The notes under the pieces are model-generated. The model was not told the DNA's origin and searched no databases. It saw nothing but the letters and a program-made list of their open reading frames with translations. Position numbers and translations under genes: made by a program. A DNA stretch of 64,000 bases from Copromyces sp. CBS 386.78 (Eukaryota; Ascomycota; Sordariomycetes; Sordariales; Sordariaceae). Below, piece after piece: positions 1 through 12,300 of this stretch. Numbering within the stretch: the first letter of the stretch is position 1; each line of letters begins with the position of its first letter. Location: the NCBI GenBank assembly GCA_030685235.1, contig MU839177.1:1-64000 (forward strand), given 5' to 3'.

Positions 1-2390
1 GGCCATTCCTTGACTTACGAAAACAAACAAACCGTTTTCGGAATCCCTGGGATCCGAGGAATTCAACGGAGAAAACCGTTCGTTCATAGGATGGACGGTT
101 GGCCCAGAAATCTATAAGAAGGGTAGTCCCCCTCGAGGAAAGAAAAGGTTTTCTATAGCTCATCAGACACTTCCTAATATCTTTACCAATATAAAACCTA
201 TCTACCTATACTAAATATCGTTTTACTCGTTTTGAACAGCTCTACGCAACTGTATCAACCTTTTAAAGGTATTCACAACCCTCGTCGATCGATACCCTCC
301 AACACTAACGCTATTATTCTACAAACTTATAAAATACCTGCTTATAATCCAGGTCGTCGGTTTTATAAAAATACTTACGAAAATTTTCTAAGGGCGTAGA
401 AGTAGGTGGTTTACACTAACGACGAAGGTTATTTTAAAAGGGTATAGTAATTAATAGTTAACGAATTTAGACAATAGACTCGTACGTATTATCCTACCTA
501 CCCCCCCCCCCCCCCCACCCCCTATAAAAAATTATATATCTTTTTCGCTAACTAATAACCGTTTATTATAGCTCTTCTATAGTATCTATATATATACTAC
601 CTGCCCTAGATTAACGAATTTAGTAACTATATTATATTTAGCTATAGAAATTATAGTATTAAAATAACTAGTAGAATCGAATTAGTATATAGAACTATTA
701 AACGGCTATTCAAGAATCGCCTCTCCTCTTTAAACTAATTATATATATATATACAATCTTTCTGCCGCGCTTAAAAACAAAATTATAAATCCAAATATAC
801 AAAAGCGAAGCAGGAGATCTTATATAAATATAAGAAGGTTAGGATATTCGAAGATCTAATATTGAAAGTACGTAAATCACCTCCGATAATTCTCAGGTTT
901 TTACCGAAAAGCTTCAAACTTCCTCCAAAGAATCTATCTATAAAGCCAATTAACTATTCCTTCGTCTTCATTTTTATAAGTTACACTATATACCTTCAAA
1001 CTATTATAATTTCAATACTACTACGTATATAACGACTAACTTAGAAACCCAGCTCAAAATCCGTACGCTACTTATAAAAAGGAATTTACTACTTAATATA
1101 ACCTACCCTATAAGCATTTTATATTAAAATTACTATAAATAGACCCGCCGCTAGTACTATTAAAAGAGAATATAAACCGGTACTAATAATTAAATAATAT
1201 AATAATAAAAATTAAATGCCGTATTCACACTATTTAAAATCCTATAACTTTACTTAGCCGCCGACGTAAAACGGCTACCCCCGATCCAAACCTTATAGAA
1301 TATATATATAGAATATCGGCTCGAAACCTTATAAACCCAGAAATTTATAAGCCGCGTAATATAGAAGTTAGCTATACTCTACTTACCTAGCCCGCCGCTA
1401 CTATGCCTATCGACTATAATTAATACAATAACGTTTATATACCCTTTTACAACAAAGACAGGGCGCCCCGCTAAATAATACTATACAATATAAAAAGAAA
1501 TAGAAATAGGGGGGGGAGGGTAGGTATATAGCGAACGGGTATATAACGAATGAAAACTTCTCGTACCTATAATGTTACTTAAACGGATTTAAAATAGGCA
1601 ATTTTAGAAGCAATTAATAATACGGCTAATAATACAACTAAAATTATTATTATACGGCTAAATATACTTACACCCTCTCTAATACCCTCATAGAAAACTC
1701 TAGCGCCCTCCTTATCCCCTTATCCCCAACCAATTTATTAAAATTAGCAATAGCTATTAAATAATTAAATATAGCCGCCTCATAATTATCTACCAACTCC
1801 TATCAACTCTAGTCAACCTAGTTATAGGGTGCCAATAATTATTAGGCAACCGTTATAATCTCTTATACCTAATTTAGGCAGTCATTAGAATTAGTATAGG
1901 GATTAAGTACTAAATACGGCTAAACTAAAGGGTTTTATACTTATACAACTAGAATTTAAAAATTTATATACCTCCTAATCTATTTACTTACGTAGTAATC
2001 CTATTAACAACCTAGTAAATTAGGCACTTCCTCGTAACCTCCCCCCCCTCCTTTTTAACCAACTGCAATATAGCTTACAAAGCTTCGTTATACTTACAAC
2101 GTAGTACAACCAAACCCTAGCGGCTATACTACTACCTCTATTACCCTTATAAAGATAAGGAGGAGGAGGAGGAGGGTAGGCTCTAGGAGATTTAAATAAG
2201 CGGGCGAACTTCTATAAAGCTCCCTAGCACTTATATAGTAGGCATTAGAATTAGGGTGGGCACGTATACTCTAGGCAGCAAGTATAACCTTAATAAGGAC
2301 AGTAGTTGCAGTAGCAGGAACTATATCAACCCTCTCAGCAATAAATAATTAACTAGATTAATAACTCTGAATAGCTTCACGTAAAAAAGC
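1..2390. mobile_element. AT-rich RIP-like repeat relic
   Basis: The sequence is strongly AT-rich, full of TATA/TAA runs, with no open frame of useful length on either strand. It contains a 16-base C run (501-516), a G run near 1510 and a GGA microsatellite near 2157-2175. Composition returns abruptly to the genomic norm near 2390-2480. In Neurospora-type fungi such blocks are repeats mutated C-to-T by RIP, so I infer an ancient transposon or nested transposons. No family can be named because no protein fragment survives, and the left end lies outside the window. Confidence 0.7.
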
Positions 2391-4286
2391 GACATAGATT
2401 TGGTGATGTGCGCGCGCAGCGATTGTTAGTATACTAGCTGGGCGGCTGGGCTTACTCAGCTGTAAAAGTAGGGATAGTCTACGTATGCAGGAATTTTACT
2501 CTACGTGGCCAGGAAATACGAACCGAGGGTGAAATGGATGTCCAAATAGGGTAATGGAAACGCTGATTCGCTTGGCATCTTGCCGGTTGTGCGGAATTGA
2601 AGACAGGAACCCTTGCCTTGAGGTTTTATACATCAATGCTTGGAAGTTTGTTAGCGCGGTTCGCGTGACAGGGGTATGCAAAACTTCACAATAAGATAAT
2701 GGGATAACCACATTGAAAGGGGAAAATTAGAGAGCATGTATAAACCGGGCAAAACGCATCAGGTTAGTACTAACTTCTTGCATGAAAATTGATGGTATGT
2801 TCGTTGAGATGCGATGAGTACCTCTTATGAAGTCCCGCGCTACTGAACTTTAATGGATATCTTTTTTTTTTTCCCGGTACCCTGGCGTCTCTGCCTCTCT
2901 CTCTCTTTTGACTACTTGGCGCCCAGAATCCTCCAAGCAAAGACCTCAAGATGCAGTTCTTGCTTTCGTAGGTAAATGTCCGGTTTGGAACGGCAAAATC
3001 GCAAACGGATCGAACCTGTTTGCGTTCCCGTCCAGGTCCAGTTCAAGTTCGTGTTAAGGAGTCAGACGGTGGCCACTTGGTGGATATCGTTTGCCTGGGA
3101 GTTGGAGAAAAATGCGAGACGAACGGGAGCTATTAACAAGGGACTCCTTTCTTAGATACATGAGTAGAGACATATGTAAACCACTTTTGTAAAAGCAGCG
3201 ATGTCCCTTCTTGGGTCGGTTGGAGTCTTTTGCCTAATGGAGGTTTAGTTTGTCGCAACACGCCACAATCCCCTTGTTCATCCCATCGTGCCGCCACGGG
3301 GAACCGGAATCCAGTGTTTGGTAATTTGCCGAGCTCTGTTTCGCGGAAACGAGGTGTTGATAATGGTACGTTGCAAATTGCGGAGTTGGGTTGAACATGT
3401 TCAAAGATCGACAGAAATTCGAAGGTGACGCGCAGGAGCAAAAAGAGGAAGAAGGAAAATCAGGAACGAGCACCCCCAAAGAGGAATGGAAAACTGATTG
3501 CCCGAGGTTGTCGGTGCTGGTGTATTTTCGTAAGTTCGGGAAAAGAACAGTGCAGTACCGGATACGTGACACTCCCGGCGACAGTACTTAACACTGGCGA
3601 CAGCGGGCACTGGCACTGTAACTACAGTGTACGTGTAGAGAGTGAACCCTACAACATGGAGCAGGGCATTTCCGGAAGTGGAACTCGGTTGAAAACGAGG
3701 CGGTCGTTCGGTGATGGAGTTGAAAAGCACACCATGACAAAACACGCAACAAAACGGCTCTGCAAGTCTGCATCGACTGCCCTGGTAATTGGTGCGCCCC
3801 TGGCTGGCGTTGCATTATACTATACCGAACCAGTAATGATCGGCCAACGGTTCATCATTTTGACCTGCAGCTGCCAGAGTAAGCCTTGGCAGGTGGCTGT
3901 CAGCTGGCCAACCAATCCGGCTTCATCACCGCCTGTCAACTGACCCAACTGACACCTCATCACTCCGCGATAACACCGGCAACTCGACAAGCTAAAAGCC
4001 CCCTACTCCCCCACGCGAGTCCGTGTCCCACGCGCCAAACGTCCCCCAACCCGGTGACCGTGGCCTTCTTTTATTGCCTTGGCCCTATCCCCCTTGGCCT
4101 CGTGTTATCCTCGTGCCATCTCGATTCCCCTTCCCCATCCTCTACATATGTCCGCCCCCCCATGACTCCATCCACTTCGGTGTTCAGCCTACGTGTTCGG
4201 TTCAGACTTCCCCTTTCCCCTCCCAAAAAAACACACACAGCTGCAAGACCGTTTGAAAAGATCTCACCGCATCAAGACAAACCACA
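2391..4286. other. Intergenic region, upstream of MFS permease
   Basis: This spacer has normal base composition. Overlapping short frames occur on both strands around 3130-3940, but none shows recognisable protein features, convincing intron borders or conservation-like motifs. The last 300 bases are pyrimidine-rich, with long C/T tracts between about 3960 and 4220, a common feature of fungal promoters, and would hold the promoter and leader of the permease that starts at 4287. Confidence 0.5.
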
Positions 4287-7118
4287 ATGTCGTCATTGCC
4301 GCAAGATGGTGGACACCAACCTTCGGGCTCGCTCAGTGAGGGGAAGGATGCCCCCGCCGCTACTAACACCGCCTTTGAGAATACCCCGTTGCTGTCCGTC
4401 GGTCGTCAAAGTTCCAGGTGCACCGACCTCAACACCAGCATCAGAAGCAGAAACGACCCTGGGCCTAGTGAGTCCAACGGTTTTTACAGGGTCAGGCAGG
4501 CACATGGCGCCGACGAGGACCATGATGATCTCGCTGAGGCGGGCTCACCGTTGGAGCCCCACGCGCGCCAATTAGACCACCCTCGTCAGGAACAAAGGTT
4601 GAATGCCAAACCACCTCGAGCCTTGTCGACAAAGCAGCGGCTATGGAACACCATCTCCAAACCACTCGTTTTCTTGCAACGGGATGGTGAGAATGAACGG
4701 TCGCCGTTGGAGAAGGACCTGGTGCGGAGGTTGGATGTCTTTCTTTTGACTTTTGGGTGCATCTCGCAAGGTAAATAACTCTACAGTAGGGATGATGGGT
4801 GACTTTGTGAAGACGACTTGAGGTTGATGATGGTGATGTTTGCGACTTAGTAATCAAGTGAGACTTCCAATTCTGTTCTGTCTGGTGGTCTGAAAAAGGT
4901 CGTAGTTGACAATGGGTTCTAGATACCTCGACCAAACCAACATCAGTTCTGCCTACGTCTCTGGCATGAAAGAAGACTTGCAACTCAACGGCAATGAGTT
5001 AAACTAGTGAGGCCACACAGAACAGACTCCGTAGATAGTGACACAGCAGAACTGACTTGATGCATTGTTGTCACATCCAGCTTCCTCACCTTCTTCAGCA
5101 TCTCCTACTGTCTCATGCTTATCCCCTCCCAAGTCATCATCACCTACGTCCGTCCCAGCTACTGGCTTCCCGGCCTCGAGATCGGATGGGGCTTTGTGAC
5201 CGCTCTCATTGCCTTCGCCCAAAATGCGAACCAAATCTACGCTTTGCGAGTCTTGCTCGGTTTGTTTGAAAGCAGTGCATGGCCGGGCATGATGACTCTT
5301 TTCAGTCAGTTTAGTTTCTTTTTGGTCTTTCCTTTCTCTTGCTTTCTCTACCACTATCCCACTCCCTTTCCGACTTTATCGGTGCCATATGTTACCTGCA
5401 AGTAATACCATGGAGAGCATGGCAAATTTGTTCATGCAAGGTACGAATGTAACCATGACAGGATACGATAGCTGACAACTTGACTACTGGGTTGAAACCG
5501 AAAAAGTGTACTGGTACACTCCCCTGGAACTCGCCAAGCGCATGGGCTTTTACCATTCTTGCCAAGCACTGGGATCGATGATGTCTGGGGCTTTACAGGT
5601 TGCTGTGCTTGAGTCCCTTGAGGGGAAATGGGGGCTTAGGGGTTGGCGGTTAGTAGTTTGTTTGTTTGTTTACTTCACCCTTTCTCTTCTCTTTCCCATC
5701 TTCTGTTTTCCTTTACCCCCTTTTGTTTCCATCTTCATCCAGCCTCAATCGGTCACCTCCCATATTCCTTCCATTGCATATCTGCTCGCAAACTCAAAGG
5801 TTATCTATCTCAAGCTAACGACCATTAATTACCACATAAAAAGATGGCTCTTCATAATAAACGGCCTCCTAACCCTCCTCATCGGCTTCACCGGCTTCTT
5901 CCTCATCCCGGACTATCCCAACTCCCCCAACCCACGTTCTCTCTCTTCTCCTCACTCACGTTACGGGGGGTGGTTATCCAACAAACACGTTGAAATTGCC
6001 GAGGACCGCCTCAAACGCCACGGTCGAACAGACTCCAAGAAAATCACCTGGCGCGCCGCCAAACGGACTTTCCGCATGTGGATTGCCTACTTTATCCCGA
6101 TGCTCTACATCGCATCCGTGCTGGCGCCGTATGGGTATAACTACTTTAATATTTTCTTGAAGGAACTCAAGAGCGAAAATGGGAGGCCGAGGTGGAGTGT
6201 TGAGGAGGTTAATTCGATTCCGATTTTGGGAAATGGGGTGAATGTTGTTTTTGGTGAGTACTGCCAGGAGTGTTGAGTGAGGTGGGGGTAGGTGAGAGGG
6301 TGCGAGAGCAGCTGGCTGATGAGTGAAACAGTTTGGATCTGGGCGATTTTATCGGATTTGTTGCAGACTCGGTGGACGTTGTTGGTTGCTCAAGGTGAGT
6401 CTTGGACGTCTTCTGCACATTAATCGGGATCCTCATGATGCTAACACCAGTGCTTATCAACCTGAAAGGCGTGATCGGACTGATACCATGCATCATCATG
6501 AGCGTCTGGACCTCTCGTCCGGACACGACCCCTGTTTCTGCTGCCTACGCCAGTTACTTCATGACTTACATGAGTCTAGGAACGGCGCCGTTGATTATGT
6601 CTTGGCTGTCTGATATGTAAGTGGCACCCTGCCTGTATCAAGCTTGTCAAGTCAATGGAGAAGCGCGATTACTGACTGACACTGATCATATACAGACTAC
6701 CCCAAGACTCGGAAGCTCGCACCTTGATAGTCGGGTACTCCATAGCCGGAGTCTATGCCATCTTGACCTGGTCTCAGGTCCTTATATGGCCGGCTTCACA
6801 GGCTCCTTACTGTGCGTCTCTCTCCCCTTCGATATTGCATGGGTCTAACAGCTGATCTCTCTTTCCACACAGACCATTATGCCTGGCAGATATCCATCGT
6901 GCTTTGGATACTCGTCATCATCATGTGTTGGCTGCTAAACATTATCGATGTCCGTATTTTACTGTAAGTTCCAACACCTGATCATTTTAAACCCCTGCTG
7001 GACACTCTCAGCCGACCCTAACTCACTCCATCTCAGCCCGGAACGTCTCGCAGCAAAAAGCAGAGCCTCCCGCCAAGGGCTACTCTCTTCAACCGAGACC
7101 CCAGAAGATGATGAATAA
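4287..7118 (+). CDS. MFS transporter, allantoate/pantothenate permease type
   Basis: This is a major facilitator superfamily permease of the anion:cation symporter family (Dal5/Vht1/Liz1 relatives), which import small organic anions or vitamins across the plasma membrane. The exact substrate is unknown. Exons: 4287-4770, 4851-4857, 4923-5006, 5081-5304, 5507-5648, 5844-6253, 6332-6394, 6451-6616, 6696-6811, 6873-6963, 7037-7118; together 1869 nt, closing in frame as 622 residues. The family signature KYLDQTN followed by [10 protein letters not shown] is intact. It is restored only by including a 7-nt exon at 4851-4857 that supplies the bases between the Q and Y of CISQ-VIK-YLDQ. Further hallmarks are [30 protein letters not shown] and [18 protein letters not shown]. 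The first about 160 residues are a hydrophilic cytoplasmic tail. Start: first ATG in a CACAATG context. The stop lies only 23 bases from the stop of the convergent oxidoreductase. The intron ending at 5506 and that ending at 5843 have A-rich (AAAAAG) acceptors. Confidence 0.92.
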
Positions 7119-7141
7119 TCACTCACCACACTCACACCCAC

Positions 7142-8490
7142 TCAAGCCTCAACAGCCTTAACAACCCCCTTCCCCTCTCCCGACTCCAACAGCCTCTGCA
7201 CCACCTCCAAATCCCTCAACGCCTCCTCGGGCGTCTGATTCTTCTCCGTCTTCCCTTGCTCAATTGCCTTGGCGAAAGCCGCCATCTCCTCCTTCACACC
7301 CGAGCTCCTCTCAAACTCCTCCGTCTTCTCACCGTCCTTCGTCTTGGTCTTGACCTGGGTCGGGTTCCAGTAGACGGACCCCTGGGTGGTAACCACCTCG
7401 ACCTCGAGCCCGGACTTGAACTGCGTGCCGAACGAGATGCTGATGGTGCCGGACTTGCCGTCGTTGGTCAGAGCGACGGCGTGCACCGTGTCGACAGGCA
7501 ACAAACGCTCTTCCAGGAGGTGGCTGAAGCCGACGACTTGGCTGATTTCTTGGTTGACTTCCGAGAGAAGGAGGCGCAGGCCGGCGATGAAGTGGACGCC
7601 GCCGTCGAGGAGGAAACCGCCTTGGTAGGAGGGGACTTTGCGCCCTGTTTTTTGTTTTGTTTCGTCAGTCTCATCCACGCCAAAAGGTAACGAATACAAG
7701 GGGCCGGGGGGGGACTCACACTCAGTCTTGAAATACTTATTCTCCTCCTCCACCCACCCATTCATGTTCAGCCGAAACGTAGTCAACTTCCCCCCAATCT
7801 CCTTGACCTTTTCCGCAGCAGCCACCAGACTAGGCGTATACCTAAAGTTTTCCCCGACCGCCCACAACGGCTTCTTTTCTCGCGTCTCAAGTGCCTCATA
7901 AAACTGCACCAACTTCTTCGCCTCTTCCACATCCTTCGCCACCGGCTTCTCGCTCAACACATGTTTACCGGCCTTGAGCGCCTTCTGGATGACAGCCGGC
8001 TGGGCGAGGATGGGCAGAGCAATCACCACGGCATCGATGTCGGTGCGCGCGAGCAAAGCGTCGAGAGTCTTCTCTTGGGGGCCGATGCCGGCTTCGCCAG
8101 TGCTGCCGGTGGGCACGTCGTAGTAGACGTCAACGGGGGCGGAAGCGGCGGAGGCGAGCGTGTTGGCGGAGGATTCGGAGCGGGAGTAGATGGCTTTGAG
8201 GGAGAGGGAGGGTACGGATTCGATCGCGGGTAGGTGTTCTGGTCAGTGGGTTGAGGGGTTATCAGCTTGGATCGTATTTCTTGAGTGCAGGGTGGTACAT
8301 TGCGATATGTATCATTGCCATTGAGGGATATGGTGAAGTTGTGATGTGGTTATGTGGTGGTGATGGTGTCGTGGTCGTGGTGTCCACAAAAAAGTGATGA
8401 CATCAGTGAGGGGTGAAATTGGGGAATGGGGGACGATGACTTACGCTCTCGGGCAAAGATGCCAGCTCCTAGAAGTGCGACTCCGACCAT
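7142..8490 (-). CDS. GFO/IDH/MocA family NAD(P)-dependent oxidoreductase
   Basis: This is a Rossmann-fold dehydrogenase of the Gfo/Idh/MocA family, likely cytosolic and acting on a sugar or polyol derivative; the substrate is unknown. Exons on the minus strand: 8490-8445, 8238-7720, 7644-7142; 1068 nt, 355 residues, in frame. Residues 1-15 give the dinucleotide-binding strand and turn VALLGAGIFARE. The middle has the family motif GKHVLSEKPVAKD (the EKP lysine is conserved across the family). The second domain begins near WRKVPSYQGGFLLDGGVH, where D and H of the family catalytic region are present. The W of that motif is created across the 7645-7719 intron, supporting the splice. It is tail-to-tail with the MFS permease, 23 bases apart, so their 3' ends very likely overlap in the transcripts. 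Confidence 0.9.
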
Positions 8491-9344
8491 TTTGACAAAG
8501 GTACAAGGATGATACAGTTCTTTTCTTTGTGCTTGGAGTAGTTTTTGAGTGCGCCCGTGTCGGTGACGATGTTGTTGACGACCAAAGATTCCCAAGAAGA
8601 TGGTGACTGTTTATGGTGGTGATGCGGGGAATCTAATCTCTTGAAGAGTGGGGATTTATAGTCACTCTGTCACTATGTCGGGTCCGATACGAACGGGGGA
8701 ACAGTGGATCACGATCGCAACGGAACCAACTTGAGCTGTTCGGCCCTTTTGCTTTTGATGTTGATAATCGGCCCGTTAGGTATCGCCGGTCTTCCGTCTG
8801 TATATCCTGAATTTCTATACCCTTGACCTCGGATATAGCACAGCCACTTGTCTTCTGCGTAAGTGGTGATAGAATCCGAAGCGACCGTCGAGTCATCTAT
8901 CGCACACTCAACCCAATGTGCGGGGCCGGAGCTCCAAGAACCAAGGAACGACTCCGGCAGTTGATATTCAAAACCTCGGCGACACATATTTGAATACTCG
9001 CGAGTATTCACCGCCGATTACATTCATCACTGTTACCTACGTCGAAATGCTAGCACATCATTCAGAATTTTGGGTGTGAAAGGAGCACGCGGTTGCACAT
9101 ATGATGGCAGTTCTCGCACCCTTCCTATGACATGCCTCATCAGTACACCCTCGTGTGGCAAACCTCGCCCTTCGACTATAACGATGATCTATAAATACAT
9201 TTTCTCTCCGGAAACGCCATTTCCCCATATTCTTGAACATGTGAGCATAAACTAGCCGAAATCACCGAACCAAAAAGCTAACAGTCTAGCAAAGCAGCAG
9301 CCCCACTACATTATCCTACACTACGTCAACCTCCCTCTTTTTCT
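8491..9344. other. Intergenic region with a 20-bp palindrome
   Basis: This is the spacer between the start of the oxidoreductase and the 3' end of the helicase gene. No supportable ORF is present. It holds a perfect 20-bp palindrome at 8991-9010 (see separate entry). The part next to 8490 would be the oxidoreductase promoter. Confidence 0.5.
8991..9010. repeat. Perfect 20-bp palindrome
   Basis: TGAATACTCG followed directly by its exact reverse complement, with no spacer, about 500 bases upstream of the oxidoreductase start and 340 bases past the helicase stop. A symmetric site of this length suits a dimeric DNA-binding protein or a cruciform, but no known consensus is claimed. Confidence 0.75.
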
Positions 9345-12300
9345 TCATACAAAGGTTACAAAACCTCGAAGCATATCGACAACTCCAGGGTCCATGGTCG
9401 ATACCCACTCCGGCTCACCCTCTTCTATCTTTGGATTCTGGTCTTTTGCCTCATTACTCTTGACACCGTTGGGTGTCTGGGGGCTGCCATGTGCAATCAC
9501 ATGAGCTGAAGGAGCTTCGATGGTGTAAGCAACAGATTTTTCCTCGTGCATAAGATCGTTGCCTCCCATGGGCACGTCGTCCCAGTCGAGATCAATCACG
9601 GTGGCTGGCTGGTTGATATTCCCAGCTGACTGTAGAATGGGCGGAACGAGTTCATCAAAGTTCATGTCAGCCCCGAGAGACTGGCTGGAAGGAGTCTGGT
9701 AGAAAACTTGGTCCTTCCCCCCAATACTGAAGGGCGATTTGGTTGTCTGCCTGTTGCTCACCTCCACCATCATACCATCGAGGATTGCAAGATCGCCGGT
9801 GTCAAATGGGTCATCCCCATCGAATTGGGTTGACAATGGAAATGTGGTGCTCTGATCTGCCACCATGCTCTGTGCTGATAACGCTGCCGGACCTCTTGCA
9901 CCTTCACCTTGGTTTTGAGTGACCGCCCAAGCCTCATTGTGTGAATACTGGCTCACATTGCTGGTGCGTTGCCCCTTGTTGGCAGTGGTTGTTGCGGTTG
10001 TCTTTCGCTGAGCACTGTCCGCAATATCCGGAAACTCGTCATCATCAAATGAAAGGTCGATGTAGTCAAAATCAACGCCGTCGATGTTTTGTTTCCGCAT
10101 GGGCAGTTCGATCTTGGGCTTCTTGTTTACCGGCTCGTATGGCTTTTCGGCGGCTTGCTTTTGTGTTGTGGGACGTGGAAGTGTCTTGTTGGCGGTCGCT
10201 TGACTTCCAGTGGATGATGTCTTTTTCAACGCCTCAAAAGACGATTGAGTAAGTACACCCTGAGACTCGGTCTTCTGATCCCCTTGCTCTGGCTCCTTCC
10301 GCTTCTTGGTAGATCGCTTTCTTGGCTTCTCGAGGCCCTCGTGACAGCACTTGTGGCTACAGGGCTTGCCAGATTTTGTAGGTGCTCCTCCGCTGCAAGC
10401 GTGGTTGCACTGCCATTTACCGTTTGGCAACTGAACAGGCTCTCGGTCTAAAATCTGGCTGTTGTCCATGTCGCCAGAATCGTCGGCCTCATTCACGGCC
10501 AGATACCTGTCAAACTTCTGATGCTCTGGCTCGCTCGCCTGTGTCACGACTTCCATGAGCTCTTCCACCTCAGGATACTCGTCGGGATCTGACTCTGATT
10601 CGTGCTTGGCTCCTTGAATGACAGGAACACAAAAGGTTGCTTCGTCAGCTGCCTGGAGCAGGTCCGAGTCGTCTATTCCATCATTATCCATGTATTCTTC
10701 GGATTTTTCTTTCAGCAGTCGCTGTGTTTGCCCTCCGTTTGTGGGTGTTGTTCTGCCCTGCCGAGATTGCTGGGATGGAAACGCCGCTAGGGGTACCTCG
10801 TGCTTCAGCATCTTCGATACGAGTGTTCCAACAATTTCCTCACAACTAAGATGGCAGACGATGCGTTCATCCGGGCTTTTTAAAGGAACGGGAAATGAAA
10901 GTACGAGACCGATCTGTTTGTCGATCTTCCTGAGACTTCCGCGCCAAAAGTATAGCAAAGTCCCATTAGAAGACTCGATCATGAATGTGAGCATCGGGCA
11001 CCTGCCCAGCCAGTTAGGGGGGCCAGTCTGGTTGAGGTACCGAAGCGTTGCTTGGACGTTGAGCGTTACATCTTCATTGCGTCTTTTCGGGGTGATGTAT
11101 TTGACGACCGACACGTCAATATCGAGACGAGGAAATTTGTCAAGATCTGCTTTCAGTTTCTTGCCAAACGGCGGCTGTCGGGACATGAGTCGCTCGAGTT
11201 CGATGCTGTCTTTCTCTGCAAACTCCAACACTGTCCGAATCCCCTTGCTTGCCAACTTCCTCATACCAACTGGTCCAATGTTGGGGATTTGGGTAAGTTG
11301 TGTTGGGCGGCCTTCCCAAGACTCGGCTGAAAGTGCCCTAGCCAGTTCCAACGCACTCTTCACTCCGGGGGCATCACGATCGAAGCCCTTGCAATCAATA
11401 ACAGCACGGACAAGACGCTGGAGTCTCTCGAATATCATCTTTTTCTCCATCATGAGCTGTCTTCTGAGCTTGGCTGCCTCAGAGGAATCCGGATACTGAA
11501 CACTCCCAAGGTGAACCTGCACAATCAGAGAGATTTTGTGTTGAGTATGCTGGACTTGCTCCTTCAGCGGATACATAATGAGCGGGTTCTTGTTGATTTC
11601 TCGGAAGAGTGTTCTTTCAGCGGGCTTTATGCGGAAGTCTTTGAACTCCACTGCTTCAGCGAGAGCATTGATCTACAGTTGGTTAGTTACTTCTTGGAAG
11701 AACGTTTGAGAAGACAAACATACCAAAACCGCAATGCCGGCAGCTCGCGGAATCTCCAAAATCAACTTCATCGTCTCAAACTCCACCATGTACTTGGACA
11801 TTGCGCGGCCATACTCTGTACATTTGAACTTTGCGTCTGCAGTCACTAACTGAGTGTTCTGCAGAAGCTTTATGTCACGCTCGCAAATCTCCTCGAGCTT
11901 ATCGTCAATCTGAGCAGGATTGGAGATGTCCCCGGTGAGTCGATAGTGGTCAGGATTTCGTCTGAGACGAACGCTCAAGAAGGTCCCGCCAAGCCACAAC
12001 TTTGCTGAAGAGATATCGCTGATTGTTCCAAGACATATCTCAGAGTTAAGATGCTCAATGAGGTTGAGATGTAGAGTGCTTTCGAGTATCTCCTGACCGG
12101 AGACCATCTTTTCGTAGCGTTGCTTGTTTGCAGCACGGGTCAGAATGACAGCGGTAGCGCTGGTATCAAACTGCGGCCGACCCGCTCGTCCTAACATCTG
12201 CATAACCTCAAGATCCGAATACTCTTGAAGCTTGTCGTCCACGAAAGCGACAGTCCCCTTCATCACCACCGTATGACAGGGGAGATTGACGCCAACGGCC

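Noticed and set aside
1..2390. Search for a transposase or reverse transcriptase relic
   Set aside because: Stops in all frames every few codons; no conserved motif could be read.
3425..3943. 172-codon plus-strand frame upstream of the permease
   Set aside because: Composition is that of spacer DNA, overlapping minus-strand frames are as long, and no motif is visible.
7256..7690. Long plus-strand frames antisense to the oxidoreductase
   Set aside because: They are shadows of the minus-strand coding exons, caused by high GC at third positions.
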